Positions 31,236-42,209 are shown, numbered from the stretch's first letter. The stretch is 64,000 nt of DNA from Agriotes lineatus (GCA_940337035.1 OW679197.1:63447903-63511902), one strand, 5' to 3'. Program-made: numbers and translations. The notes: generated by a model from the letters alone, not told the origin.

Positions 31236-31864
31236 AGTTTTTAATTTTTAATAAACAAATGATACGTTTACTGTAATTGATGTCTAAGAACTGTTAGCCT
31301 CCCCTCTAACTTATAATTAAAAGTTTTGATCTAGTAACCGTGTGATATACCACGGTTTTTCTAAGTTCGGTTTTGAAACCGGTCGCCTGGTATAAGCTTT
31401 TCTCCAAAATAATAACAAAGAGTCTTAAGTTAAAATTACATTTCTATAAATCACGCGAATTCGCCGGATTTTGTGCCGCATTTAGAACTGTAGCGGACAA
31501 GCTTCTGGTGAAGATAAAACCGTCATGTGCCAGCAGGAGGTTTCTTTGACACTGACCAGCTCTGAAAACGCAATTTCAAGATGTCAACTTCCAGTGAAGC
31601 AGTGTCGGTACGCGCGGCAATCAACGCAAGCGCTAAAATTTAGCATGATTTGTGCCATTATGAAGCTGTATGGCCGTCTAACAGATGCTGCAAGACGGAC
31701 GAATACCTAGCGAGGGCCAAGAATATAAAACCAGTTATATTTTACAAGCGTGTTCATAGATAAATGATAGCGTGTAAAGCCAGAGTTGTCTTCCTTAGTA
31801 TGTGTCATATTGATGAATTTAGTTGCTTGTCAGTTTGACATTTTGAATAAACGGTAAATTTTTA
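31236..31864. other. Stretch without recognisable gene
   Basis: Lies between two RT remnants. The 61-codon frame at 31525-31710 (plus) has no recognisable motif. It may be inserted or decayed LINE sequence. Confidence 0.35.
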
Positions 31865-32102
31865 GTTATTTACAAGTGAGGAAAGGCCTACAAAACGAGC
31901 ATTAACAGCAAAACCTGATGGAACTAGAGGAAGAGGTAGACCAAGGCTACGATGGATGGATGGAGTAGAAAAAGACCTGAGAAGCATAGGAGTGAACAAC
32001 TGGAAGAATCAAGCCCAAGACAGAGACAGATGGCGGAGAGTCCTTGAGGAGGCCAAGACCCACCCAGGGTTGTAGTGCCAACGATGATGATGATGATGAC
32101 AA
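31865..32102 (+). mobile_element. 5'-truncated LINE 3' end with (ATG)n tail
   Basis: The plus frame reads KPDGTRGRGRPRLRWMDGVE, KDLRSIGVNNWKNQAQDRDR and WRRVLEEAKTHPGL, then TAG. This is the C-terminal tail of RTE-like LINE proteins (GRPR.RW.D.V..DL...G...W...A.DR..WR). The tail is CGATGATGATGATGATGAC at 32082-32100, the microsatellite 3' end typical of the RTE clade. Only the last 60-70 residues are present, as expected of a severely 5'-truncated insertion. Confidence 0.8.
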
Positions 32103-32392
32103 GTGAGGAACAAATAAAATATTCAACAATACACGCCAGGCAACCATTTTTACCTGGCTTGTAATGTAAAATACTATTATTTGAAAATGCAATATGTGAA
32201 CCGAAATTTTCTTAAACAAGAAGCATTACAAATAACAACAGGGAATGTAACGTGTAATAATCCACATACTTGCTCTAAACTGAAATCTTTATATCATTCC
32301 ATCAACAGTACTCCATCCTATGTAGAACATTTATGTTTTCACATACTCCGTAACGTGTCCATATTGCATTTTATAATAAACGCCTTTACACA

Positions 32393-33440
32393 TTGCGCGT
32401 TATACTAAACTCTCTGTATAGAGTAAAATTGAACCACCTACCGATATCAGACGGGTTAGACAAAGCCAGAAAAATACTAACAAAGCTCACATCAGTATTA
32501 TGTAAGGTTGGATTCAATATTGATGCATCAAAAACACAAGTCCAATCTCGTTCAAGTCATTCAATAGAAATGGGAAGTACACCAACATTTCACGCTTTGG
32601 ACTACTGTCGAGTAGATTTTAGATATTCATTGTTAATTAAGAACATTTATAGAAAAGCACCTAAAAGCCTGAGTGTAACGAATAAAATTAAAATAAATAG
32701 GAACTTGATGCAAAGCGATACTTTGTCACCAAAACTGTTCACTCATGACTTAGCGTTATTTGTAAAAAACGTTAATGAATTAAACATAATGATGGAAAAA
32801 CTTAATGAGAAATCGGAAAAAGTAAGGTTGAAAATAAATGTGAGAAAGGCCAAGATCACTTCCAGTTTGCCCTTGCAAAATATAGAAATCAGAAGAAAGG
32901 TAATAGAAGGGAATCATACATATATTTAGACCATAACATAGAAATATGTAAGACTAATCAAGAAGCAGAAGTTAGAAGAAGAATTAAGTTAGCCTGGTCT
33001 GCATTTGGGAAGTTAAGTTATATTTGGATGCCTCAAAATATCATATAAAAGCAAAATTAATGTCGAATGTATTTAGCAACTGCGTGTTGCCTGTTATGCC
33101 CGACGGAATGGAGGCAGCAGCGCTTAAGAAAATAGTCTATAACTTAAAAGTGACACAAACAAAGATGGAAAGGCGGATGCTGGTCATAAATTTGGAAGAT
33201 AAAGTGCGCAACAGAAATATAAGAATCAGAACGGGCGTAGAAGGCGTAACAAAAAAAAATAGCAAATCTTAAGTGGAGCTGGGGTGGTCATATGGTCATA
33301 TTACATGATCAGGGAATGGAATATAGATTAATCAGATAAAGCATGGGAAGACCTCTAGCACGGTGCAGGGACGATATTGGAAAAGAATAGCTGCAGAGAT
33401 GATTGGAGAAACTTAGGGGAAGAATACATCCATAAATAGA
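32393..33440 (+). pseudogene. Decayed RTE-like reverse transcriptase remnant
   Basis: The 32393-32929 frame has ALDYCRVDFRYSLLIKNIYR, then INRNLMQSDTLSPKLFT (the RQGDTLSPKLF motif) and DLALFVKNVNELNIMMEKLN, with the YADD/ADD residues deleted or changed. Later frames give GHNIEICKTNQEAEVRRRIK, KVRNRNIRIRTGVEGV (the RNE.IR..T.V.DV segment) and RPLARCRDDIGKRIA. The order matches the insect LINE family whose tail reads RPRTRW.DDIK. Both catalytic motifs are lost. Confidence 0.75.
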
Positions 33441-33854
33441 TAAATATCTAAAAAAACAGAAGCAAGAAAAAGGTACAGAAATACAGCTAATAATGTATAA
33501 ATCTGCATCTTGGCTATTAGATATGCATAACCAAGAACAACCAAACATGAGAAATTGGTAGACTAAGCTTACATGGCCTGACTTTGGTAAACTAAGAGCC
33601 ATACTTACATCCGAGATCTCAATATGTCTTAAGTGAGAAGTGTACAACCAGTAGTATTGTCAATCATGATCTGTGGCACGAATACCCTACATTAACAGAG
33701 AGTAACAGTAAGCTGAAGGCTACACAACGTACAATGGAATGTTACATGTTTGGTCTCAAATCACCTAATAGGCCAAAGATATAGTAGAACGCATTACATG
33801 TCTGCAATGCAACATTGCTGGTCATATTTCTAGAATGTTGGATACAAACTGGAC

Positions 33855-33992
33855 TATAGTTATTTGTTTCATTAGTACAAAAAATGCATGATTTCGGGAC
33901 AAGTAAGACAGATCGCCGGACAACGCGCAGCGGAGTCCGGCGAGTCTTACGCGTCCCGAAAACGCATTTTTTGTACGAATGAAACATACTAT
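33855..33992. repeat. 138-bp palindromic element with CpG-rich core
   Basis: ATAGTTATTTGTTTCATTAG, ACAAAAAATGCATGATTTCG and AAGTAAGACAGATCGCCGG pair with the inverses of CCGGCGAGTCTTACGCG, CGAAAACGCATTTTTTGT and ACGAATGAAACATACTAT. The core is ACAACGCGCAGCGGAGT. Confidence 0.8.
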
Positions 33993-34404
33993 TTTTTGTC
34001 CAACTACTCATAAATTCAGTAATATGACTTATTATTTAGAATCAAACATTGTAGGTTATATTGTAGAACTGTAATGGCGCAAATAAACAATCACTGTACG
34101 GGAAAAACCAACAACAACTACGACGACTTCCGAATATTGACGAAGCGTTTGCTTTTTATTTAAAATTTACCATGTAAAACCCTATCTTGCGTCCATTTTT
34201 TACTAGTGCAAATATGAATCGAAAAGTGTACAGTTGCCAAGGTAATTTGTGAACATCCCGAAATAACTTACTTTTTATACAAAATTATTCGACAATATGG
34301 CGTCTTATTCGTGTGGTTGGAGAAAAAGAATATTTGAGTCGCTCCTAAGGATAGAAGCCGTCCTCTCACTAAACTGACTGACAGTATAAAACTAATCCAT
34401 ATAT

Positions 34405-34790
34405 ATAATAGACTTGTCCGGGACGCTGGCCCGTTTGAGACGCTGGTCCGTCCGGGACGCTGTTTCAGCAGCCAAACCATAAGAGATAGAGAAAAAAGTT
34501 ATTAAAAAGTTATATGTTTGGAATGGTCATGTCAGGTCAGGAACTGAATTTCAGTCACGTGACACTTCCGGTTTTCGAGAAATCACGTGATTTCCGTCCG
34601 TCCGGGACGCTGGTCCGTCCGGGACGCTGTTTCAGCAGCCAAACCGTAAGAGATAGAGGAAAAAGTTATGAAAGTTATATGTTTGGAATGGTCATGTCAG
34701 GTCAGGAACCGAATTTCAGTCACGTGACACTTCCGGTTTTCGAGAAATTACGTGATTTCCGTCCGTCCGGGACGCTATTCTATTTGAAAA
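34405..34790 (+). repeat. Duplicated 166-bp unit with GTCCGTCCGGGACGCTG motif
   Basis: TATATGTTTGGAATGGTCAT occurs at about 34511 and 34677 (period 166 bp). Each copy continues CAGTCACGTGACACTTCCGG to ACGTGATTTCCGTCCGTCCG. GTCCGGGACGCT occurs four or more times between 34415 and 34780, and the same motif (CTAATAGACTTGTCTG then TCCGGGACGCTGTT) closes the window at 63973-64000. This is a dispersed, locally tandem repeat. The 100-codon frame across it is not a gene. Confidence 0.8.
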
Positions 34791-34865
34791 ACGGTCCTTT
34801 TGGTTTTATTAAATGAGACATTTGTCTCACTGGTTGCTAGTCAACATAAATATGCACGAGGCACA

Positions 34866-34938
34866 GCAATGCAATTAATGGAATGGGCCAAGAGAATCCC
34901 TACGTCCAGCAGTGCACATGAGAGGCTACATGATGATA
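34866..34938 (+). repeat. LINE 3'-terminal fragment ending in ATGATGAT
   Basis: AATGGGCCAAGAGAATCCCT, ACGTCCAGCAGTGCACATGA and GAGGCTACATGATGAT match the usual non-coding 3' end of RTE-type insect LINEs (TATGTCCAGCAGTGGAC ... (GAT)n). It is very short, and the SINE at 34941-35205 abuts its end. Confidence 0.5.
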
Positions 34939-34940
34939 TT

Positions 34941-35205
34941 GTCTTTTTCTTCTTCCTCTTCTTCTTTCTTATGTAGATAGAGAGTGCGTGTTTTTATAAG
35001 CCATCTTCGGCCGCTGCCAGAGTGGGTGGCTAACATAACCCCCTGAATTAGGGAAAATTGCTCTTCTGTGGGAGTCACGACCACCAAAGGCATTAGTTTG
35101 GTGGCCAGAGAGCGTACGATGTAACCAATGTCCGGGTGTGGGCGTTGAACCCACCACCTCCCAACTGCAAACGCAAACGCTTTACCAGCCGGCTATCAGC
35201 TCTCT
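34941..35205 (-). mobile_element. tRNA-derived SINE with (GAA)n-rich tail
   Basis: The minus-strand head is GAGAGCTGATAGCCGGCTGG (A box TAGCCGGCTGGTAAAGCG), then GTGGGTTCAACGCCCAC (B box GGTTCAACGCC), then a body that ends in a GAAGAAGAGGAAGAAGAAAA-type tail at 34945-34973. ATGATGAT flanks both sides (34930-34937 and 35206-35213), a plausible target duplication. It is about 265 bp long. Confidence 0.75.
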
Positions 35206-35213
35206 ATGATGAT

Positions 35214-35721
35214 GATTAACACTTCTGTCTTTTTATCTCGTTAACGCTACACCTGCAGTTGCACAGCTACAATATAAAAATTGAAATAATGCTTTTCTTG
35301 GAAAGAAACTATCGTCCTAGACCGTGTAAAATACATATCTCAAAAATCCATTCACGTTCTGATTCGACACAAGGTAATTTGAAATACGAAAGTTCTTTGA
35401 AAAAGAACTAAATGTATTACAGAGGTAGTTTCAGCTCTTCCAATTTGCATATGTTAATTACAGATTATCTTATACCTGCCCTACTAATAATAGACTATAG
35501 GTAGACGTGCACTTAGAATCCCGTAGTCAGCTCAGAGAAGGCACGAATCGATCATTGAGAAAGTTCAGGTATTTTTTATACCTAACGTTTACTTACAATT
35601 TATGAACTAAATTGTAGAATTCGAGGCACATTTCCCATTTTATAATTCCTTCCCTTTTAAATTGGGTTCTGTAAAAATAGAAGCCCTTTGGAGGTTGTAT
35701 CTTACATAATATATACTTATA
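35214..35721. other. AT-rich stretch without recognisable gene
   Basis: Nothing recognisable between the SINE and the mariner-type transposon. Confidence 0.35.
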
Positions 35722-35723
35722 TA

Positions 35724-38352
35724 CAGGGTGAGTCAATAGTGAGGGATCGGAACTCTGCTTTTCAACCGTTCAAGATAAGAAAAAAATGTAAACGCCTCCC
35801 CACATAGTTTTTCGCTCTGCATCACTCAAAAATATTTTCTGTTGTACAGGATGAGCCATAACTAAGGTACGTATGTTAACTTTTTTTTTCAAATGGAGCA
35901 CCCTATATTTTATGACATATTCTTATTGGCGTTTGAAATAGGTTTATGGCAGTATAAAATGTTTGACGTTTTGGTGCAACGTTGCCATTTTAAAAATTAT
36001 TTATTAAAAATTTCTTCGAATACATGTGTTTTCTTAAAGAAATCCCAGGAGCTTAGTTTTGAAGTTATAACGTTAAAATTTTGGATCCATAAGGACAAAG
36101 GCCAGTTCTTTCCACCTGGTACAATAAGGTTTGGCTTTACTGTACAGGAGGGTCACAAATTAATTTTAAATTTCGCGTACTTCGGAAGGTCATAACTTCA
36201 TTTTTTCAAATAGCACCCCCTGTATTTGTTTACACAATTGGATCCGTCTGTGATCTGGCTACATTTTTTATTAAGTATAACCTATACTGAAAATGCATAG
36301 TTTCAGAGATATTGGACATTTTTCGTTGCTCTGACTGCTAAAAGATGCCAACTTCAAGTAAAACAGAGTGCTATGGAAAAAAGTGAAATTTCTAGTTCTT
36401 CTCTTATTATTGCAGCGCAATAACAGTTCAAGGTTCTCACGAGAATAAAACAAAATAAAAGAAATAATAATTTTAATACATAATAAAAATAATGTGGAAC
36501 AAACATTTTCACAACATGGCCAGTCGGTACATACACCTAACACCTAACCTAACTAACTCAAATGATATGTTCAATATGGCGACCGTGTTCTTGTCTACAA
36601 ACTTGCATTCTCTTAGCAAACGAACTGCCAACATTTCGCAACATTTGTTGATTTATTGTTAGAAAAGCATTAAGTATTCGATCTTTCATATTCTCGATTG
36701 TTGTTGGAGCTTCTGTGTACACAATTTTTTTCACGAACCCCCATAGAAAAAAGTCGACCTTGGTGAGATCAGGGGATCTTGCTGGCCAATTCACTGGACC
36801 TCCCCTCCCTATCCATCTATCTTGAAATTCGGCATTCAAATATGCCCTGACAATATGGCTGTAGTGGGGTGGGGCTCCATCCTGCTGAAACCACATCTTC
36901 TGGACAATCGTAATTGGCAAGTCGTCTATAAAATCTTGAAATTCATTTGTTAAAAATTGCAAATAGCGCTCAGCGTTTACATTTCCATCAAAGAAATAGG
37001 GCCCAAGAACATAATCTCCGACGATACCACCCCACACATTCAATGACCACCTATGTTGATGATCCACTGGTCTAATGAAATGCGGGTTATTGTTGTCATA
37101 ATAGTGGAAGTTGTGGCGATTGACAAATCCATTTTTGTGGAATGTCGCTTCGTCGGTGAATAAAATCAAATCGAAAAAGTCGTCTTGTTCATCCTTTCTT
37201 CTCAAAGCCCAATTTGCAAATGCTACACGATTGTCAAAATCGTTTTGATTAAGCTCTTGTACAGGTTGTATGTGGTATGGATGAAATTTCGCTTTTATAA
37301 TTATTCTAGATACAGACGTTTGACTGAACTCTAACTCACGGCTTATTTTCCTAGTGCTAATATGTGGGTTCTCCAGAATAGTAGCCAACACCAACAATTC
37401 ATTCTCCTCGTTGGAATGTTTCTTCTCCGTTCAGTTTTTTCAAATTCTACGTGCCCAGTTCTCTCGAATCTTTTTCTTAGTTTTTCAAAATCAACTCGCC
37501 TCGGATGCCGCCTTTCGGGATATCTCTGCGCGTAAATTCTTGCCGCAAGGAGAGCATTTCTCTCGCCTTCCCCCAAACAATAAATCATGTCGATTTGCTC
37601 TTGTAATCTTAAATCCATTTAGAGAAATTGCAATTATTGAAACATGCCCTAACAGTGACAATAGTAAAACTAAAAATGACACCTGCTGACATAGCACTCT
37701 AAGTAGAATGTCACTTTTTTCCATAGCACTCTGTTTTACTTGAAGTTGGCATCTTTTAGCAGTCAGATCAACGAAAAATGTCCAATATCTCTGAAACTAT
37801 GCATTTTCAGTATAGGTTATACTTAATAAAACATGTAGCCAGATCACAGACGGATCCAATTGTGTAAAAAAATACAGGGTGCCATTTGAAAAAATGAAGT
37901 TATGACCTTCTGAAGTACGCGAAATTTAAAATTAATTTGTGACCCTCCTGTACAGTAAAGCCAAACCTTATTGTACCAGGTGGATAGAACTGGCCTTTCT
38001 CCTTATGGATCCAAAATTTTAACGTTATAACTTCAAAACTAAGCTCCTGGGATTTTTTTAAAGAAAACACATGTATTCGAAAAAATGTTTAATAAATAAT
38101 TTTTAAAATGGCAACGTTTTATACTGCCATAAACCTATTTCAAACTCCAATAAGAATATGTGATAAAATATAGGGTGTTCCATTTGAAAAAAAAAGTTAA
38201 CATACGTACCTTAGTTATGGCTCATCCTGTACAACAGAAAATATTTTTGAGTGATGCAGAGCGAAAAACTATGTGGGGAGGCGTTTACATTGTTTTCTTA
38301 TCTTGAACGATTGAAAAGCAGAGTTCCGATCCCTCACTATTGACTCACCCTG
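35724..38352 (-). mobile_element. DD41D mariner-type transposon with TIRs of about 650 bp
   Basis: The termini CAGGGTGAGTCAATAGTGAG (35724) and its inverse ending CTCACCCTG (38352) are flanked by TA at 35722-35723 and 38353-38354. The terminal repeats run 35724 to about 36391 and about 37711 to 38352, differing by scattered substitutions and a few indels. The element is 2,629 bp and holds one transposase gene on the minus strand. Within each arm, extra terminus-like motifs occur (TACAGGATGAGCC at 35845, TACAGGAGGGTCA at 36143, AGCACCCCCTGTA at 36212). Confidence 0.9.
36558..37618 (-). pseudogene. DD41D mariner-type transposase, one frameshift
   Basis: The N-terminal frame (37618-37343) has MDLRLQEQIDMIYCLGEGER and AQRYPERRHPRRVDFEKLRK (DNA-binding helices). 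Near 37400 it shifts into the 37397-36558 frame (279 residues): ENPHISTRKISRELEFSQTS, LILFTDEATFHKNGFVNRHN (first catalytic Asp), WSLNVWGGIVGDYVLGPYFF, MWFQQDGAPPHYSHIVRAYL (second), and NWPARSPDLTKVDFFLWGFV (third). I count 41 residues between the second and third Asp. The C-terminus GRHIEHII and stop are normal. All catalytic residues are kept, so one frameshift is the only obvious lesion. Confidence 0.9.
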
Positions 38353-38358
38353 TATATA

Positions 38359-39111
38359 CCGTCTGTTCTATAAAAAAGGCCCCGCCTTCTAGCTACTTTA
38401 TTATTTATTTTAGACCCAATATACCTTATATCAAATCAAATGGCACATAAAAACCTACATTTCAACACTATCAAAAATTTTTTATCTTCAATTGTTTCAG
38501 AGTGGTGACGTCACGTGCAATTTTTTTAAATGACACTGTATATATTTTTTTACATTTTCTGGTAGAGGTTTTTTTTCTCTTTTCAACAATATAACTATTT
38601 TATGCCTTTACATAAGAAAATTTTCGAGAAAAATTAAAAAACTTTTTTATCGGTGGGAGGCCACCATACAAAACTATAAACAAAAGTGTAACTCAGAAAA
38701 ACAAAACAATAAACACTTTAGATTATTCTGAAATCTGACAGTTAAAGCGTTTGGCTACTATTTGTTTTGTTTTTCTGAGTTACACTTTTGTTTACAGTTT
38801 TGTACATGGCCTCCCACTGTGAAAAAGTTTTTGTAATTTTTCACGAAAATTTTTTTATGCAAGTGCATGAAATATTCATATTGTTGAAAAGAGAAAAAAA
38901 ACCTCTACCAGAAAATGTCAAAAAATATATACAGTATCATTTAAAAAAATTGCACGTGACGTCACCACTCTGAAACAATTGAAGATAAAAATTTGTTGAT
39001 TGTGTTAAAATGTAGGTTTTTATGTGTCATTTGATTTGATATAAGGTTTATTGGGTCTGAAATAAATAATAAAGTAGCTAGAAGGCTGGGCCTTTTTTAT
39101 AGAACAGACTG
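38359..39111. mobile_element. 753-bp foldback transposon with arms of about 340 bp
   Basis: CCGTCTGTTCTATAAAAAAG at the left pairs with CTTTTTTATAGAACAGACTG at the right. Pairing continues inward through GTGGTGACGTCACGTGCAAT, GGTAGAGGTTTTTTTTCTCT, and AAAGTGTAACTCAGAAAAAC. TA flanks both ends (38357-38358 and 39112-39113). It starts 6 bp after the end of the mariner-type element. There is no coding capacity. Confidence 0.85.
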
Positions 39112-39279
39112 TATATATGTTGAAATAAAATGCGTGTTTCCTTATGGAACCAATATAATAAAACTTTTTTTTCGCATCGTCGCATACACAATATGGATAT
39201 GGCAAATTGCATCCGTTACATTACCCCTCCTCACCCCAAAAAAAAAGAAAAGGAAGGAGGCCAGGTAGGAAAACTAATA

Positions 39280-39446
39280 GCGGGTGATTATAAATGCTTT
39301 TCCATATGCCAGTCTGTGTCAAAACTGACGGAAAACCTAATCTGCTAACCTCGAATTCAACATAGACTTACAGTGCCACCAACACATTATTCATACAACA
39401 AATATTTCAAAGGGAACTGAATGGAAAAGCATTTATAATCACCCGG
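39280..39446. mobile_element. 167-bp MITE ending in CGGGTGATTATAAATGC
   Basis: CGGGTGATTATAAATGCTTT then TCCAT (39281-39305) is the inverse of ATGGAAAAGCATTTATAATC then ACCCGG (39421-39446). TA flanks each end. The interior contains the TCGAATTCAACATAGACTTA motif shared with the repeats at 10750 and 20588. A related end (ATTTATAATCACCCGG then TATA) is at 57701-57720. Confidence 0.8.
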
Positions 39447-39448
39447 TA

Positions 39449-40167
39449 TAACCTCGTATGCAAGTAACAGGATTATATTTAGTACAAAACCTCCTGGATA
39501 TTTTCAACAATCCTTAAAAACTAATAACAATAACTCATAACAAAAGGTGATAAACCATAAATAACACAACACTACACATACACTGCCACTGGTCACACGA
39601 GTCTCGGTCGTTGATCAAGCGTCTCCTTCTACTTCACAGATGAAAGCTAGAAAATAGAGAAAAAAAGGCAAGCGTATGAATGAAAAAGTATAAAAATTAT
39701 AGGCAACAAAAAAATAAACACATGGAAGCGTGGAAGCTTTGTTGATCTAAAAAGTAGGTAGGATCAACCGAATAAAACTAACTACTGGAGAAATACTGTA
39801 AACACTGTTAATATTAACAATAAGAGCGAAATGGACCCCGGATTTTCCAGTTTTGTCCAATTATGTCACAGAAAATGCTCAGCTATTATGGACATATACA
39901 ACGGTAGAGCTGCTATAATTTGGAGAAAATTGTTCAAGATATGTTGGACGGATGCACAACACGCAGTCATTTGCCAAAACAATGAACCTATAAAATTATG
40001 GAAGCAAGCAAAGAACATATATGAGAGAACTAGATGGTGACACTTTTACAGACGTATCGGAAACTAACCCCTAAACCATGAGTTTAATGCAATTCTTGAA
40101 AAAGTATTAGATTATTGAAAGGAAGACAAATGATTATTTTATTTTAGATTACTTTTATAATAACAAT
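39449..40167. other. Stretch without recognisable gene
   Basis: The 69-codon frame at 39831-40040 (plus) has mixed composition but no motif that I recognise. The rest is AT-rich. Confidence 0.35.
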
Positions 40168-40168
40168 T

Positions 40169-42209
40169 AATTAGACAAAATAAAAGCAAAATTTCGGAAA
40201 AATTCCCGGAAAGCTGGATTTTGGTATGAGCCTTGATATTGTGGTTCTAAACAAAATGTCAAAAGTCCTCATCGATCCGAGTGCCGCTAAAAAATTTACG
40301 CGGGGTCAAAGGTCACCAAAAACGGTGTTTTGTGAATATCTCGTTAACGGTCAGTTTTACAGAAAAAATATTAATTATCAAATTTGTGGCTTATAAAATG
40401 TCTTATAAAACAGATATGATAACTTTTATTCGTAAAGTAATCGTTTTGGAGATAATTCGATTTACAGAGTTGAAACCTTTATGTTTCTCATGAAACGTGC
40501 ATTATTTTCCACACCACCTTCGAGGTAGAGTACAAGGTGCGTCTTTTTTCCTGTGGTGTTCCCAGTAGACCTAATCCACGTTTATTTTGGTTTGAAAAAT
40601 GTTTATTTTAAAAAAAATATTCTGAACTTGTTCATTAATCAATTTTGGATTCAAAACAGGAGTTACTAATCTCAATAATTAATATTCATCTTCAGGCTCT
40701 ATTTCAATCTGTATGCTTTCTTCTTCATTATCTTCTTGTTCTTCTTCGGCTGTGGTCTGTATTTCCAGAGATTCAGTCAGGAAGCGCGATGGATCTATAT
40801 CTTCAGTGGAGTCGCAATTATCGCCGTCATTTATATCGGGTCTTACATTTAAGCAAGACTGACCTTGGCAACTACCACAAACTGGTGAACAATATAAACC
40901 AACTTTTCTGCAGCCGCAGTTTAATCTACAGCCCTTGATGCAATTCCAAAAAATAGTATTCAGCAGAATGTGTGGAGCAGGTGGAAGCAGAGTTTGAATT
41001 GACTCCAAAATGTTATCCCTTAACGTCCATCCACAGTCTTCAGGGGTAAGCTCGTTACCTAGCCATATTTGAACCTGTAATAGACCCGATATAACTGTTG
41101 CCGAGCAGCACTAGATGTTGGCAGAAGAATAGATAGTTGAACTGGTTTTTTGAGCTGTGTAGATTTTACAAAAGTTGAATATATGTGAGGAGCAATAGAT
41201 ACTTCTTTTACTGGGGCCTTATACATAGCCAGGAAAAAACGAATTCCATTGTTAAAAATCACGTTTGGAGAACATTCTGTCTTGGTAAACAGAGTTCTTA
41301 AAAGAAAGCGTCGAAACTTGATGAATTTTACGGCGAATATTTTCTTTTTTCTTTTCTCGTTCCTCACTCGCTTCGTCACTGCAAAAAATACAAAGACTCG
41401 TAGATGTACTGGCTTCTGCTCTCTGTCTTTTTGATGCCAATATGCTCGACTTTCGAGTATATTCTTTATGGCACTGTACATGAATTGTCACAGAATTAAT
41501 ACTCAACAAATATTCAACTTTGCCGTCGTTTCTTTCAACACTCGACCTCCCAAAGTTTCAAGTTCACGTTCCACAACAACAGTTTTACCTTCCAACAGAG
41601 ATTTACTGCAAATGAAACAAACTTCCGACATTTTTAGGGAATTTATTAAATTTCTGCCGCAAAAATTAATGCAAATATTAAGTAAGCACGTCCGTTCACA
41701 AACAAATATCACTCAATACTAACGTAAAGAAATTTATACTCCGACAAGAGCAGCAAGCAGATGTCTCTTGAGGTGTTATAACAAGGAAAGGGAACTTTTC
41801 GGAGCACACTGCTTCTCCATCTATACTACAGTGTACTATATATGTGTTTGTTTCTATTGTTGTATCAACTCCAATGAGATATGCATGCCGTTGAGGAGTG
41901 CATCTATTCGTTACAACTTTGCAAATAGAATTATCTCCAAAACAGTTACTCTTACAAATAAAAATCATTATATCTTTTTTGTAAGAAATTTCGTAATCTA
42001 CAAATTTGATAATGAATATTTTTTCTGTAAAAGTGACCTTTAACGAGATATTCACGAAAAACCGTTTTCAGTGACCTTTGACCCCGCGTAAAATTTTTAG
42101 CGGCACTCGGATCGATGAGGACTTTTGACATTTTGTTTAGAACCACAATATCAAGGCTCATACCAAAATCCAGCTTTCGGGGAATTTTTCCGAAGTGCAA
42201 TGTCTAATT
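40169..42209 (-). mobile_element. TIR transposon carrying ends of an uncharacterised Cys-rich arthropod protein
   Basis: Arms of about 300 bp: AATTAGACA, TTTCGGAAAAATTCCCGGAA, AGCTGGATTTTGGTATGAGC and GTCCTCATCGATCCGAGTGC on the left are mirrored on the right to 42209. The arms enclose a minus-strand gene with an internal deletion. The subterminal motif TTCGGAAAAATT..GGAAAGCT resembles TTCGGGAAATAATTAGAGGAAAGCT in the element at 54546, which encodes another part of the same protein family. The target duplication is unclear. Confidence 0.8.
40679..41712 (-). pseudogene. Uncharacterised arthropod protein: N-terminal zinc motif and C-terminal CXC-like domain, internally deleted
   Basis: N-terminal frame (41712-41503) has MSEVCFICSKSLLEGKTVVV; the next frame (41509-41252) has NSVTIHVQCHKEYTRKSSIL and STSLCIFCSDEASEE. 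Paired Cys/His suggest two zinc sites. After a deletion near 41280 a third frame has GIRFFLAMYKAPVKEVSIAP and LSILLPTSSAARQQLYRVYY. A fourth (about 41050-40679) has WNCIKGCRLNCGCRKVGLYC and SPVCGSCQGQSC, a Cys-rich CXC-like motif, and an acidic tail. I recall this order from long, multi-copy uncharacterised arthropod proteins. The central core is missing here but present at 55.0-56.2 kb. Confidence 0.7.

Noticed and set aside
34514..34816. 100-codon frame across the duplicated unit
   Set aside because: The frame is simply the 166-bp repeat read twice; it has no domain.
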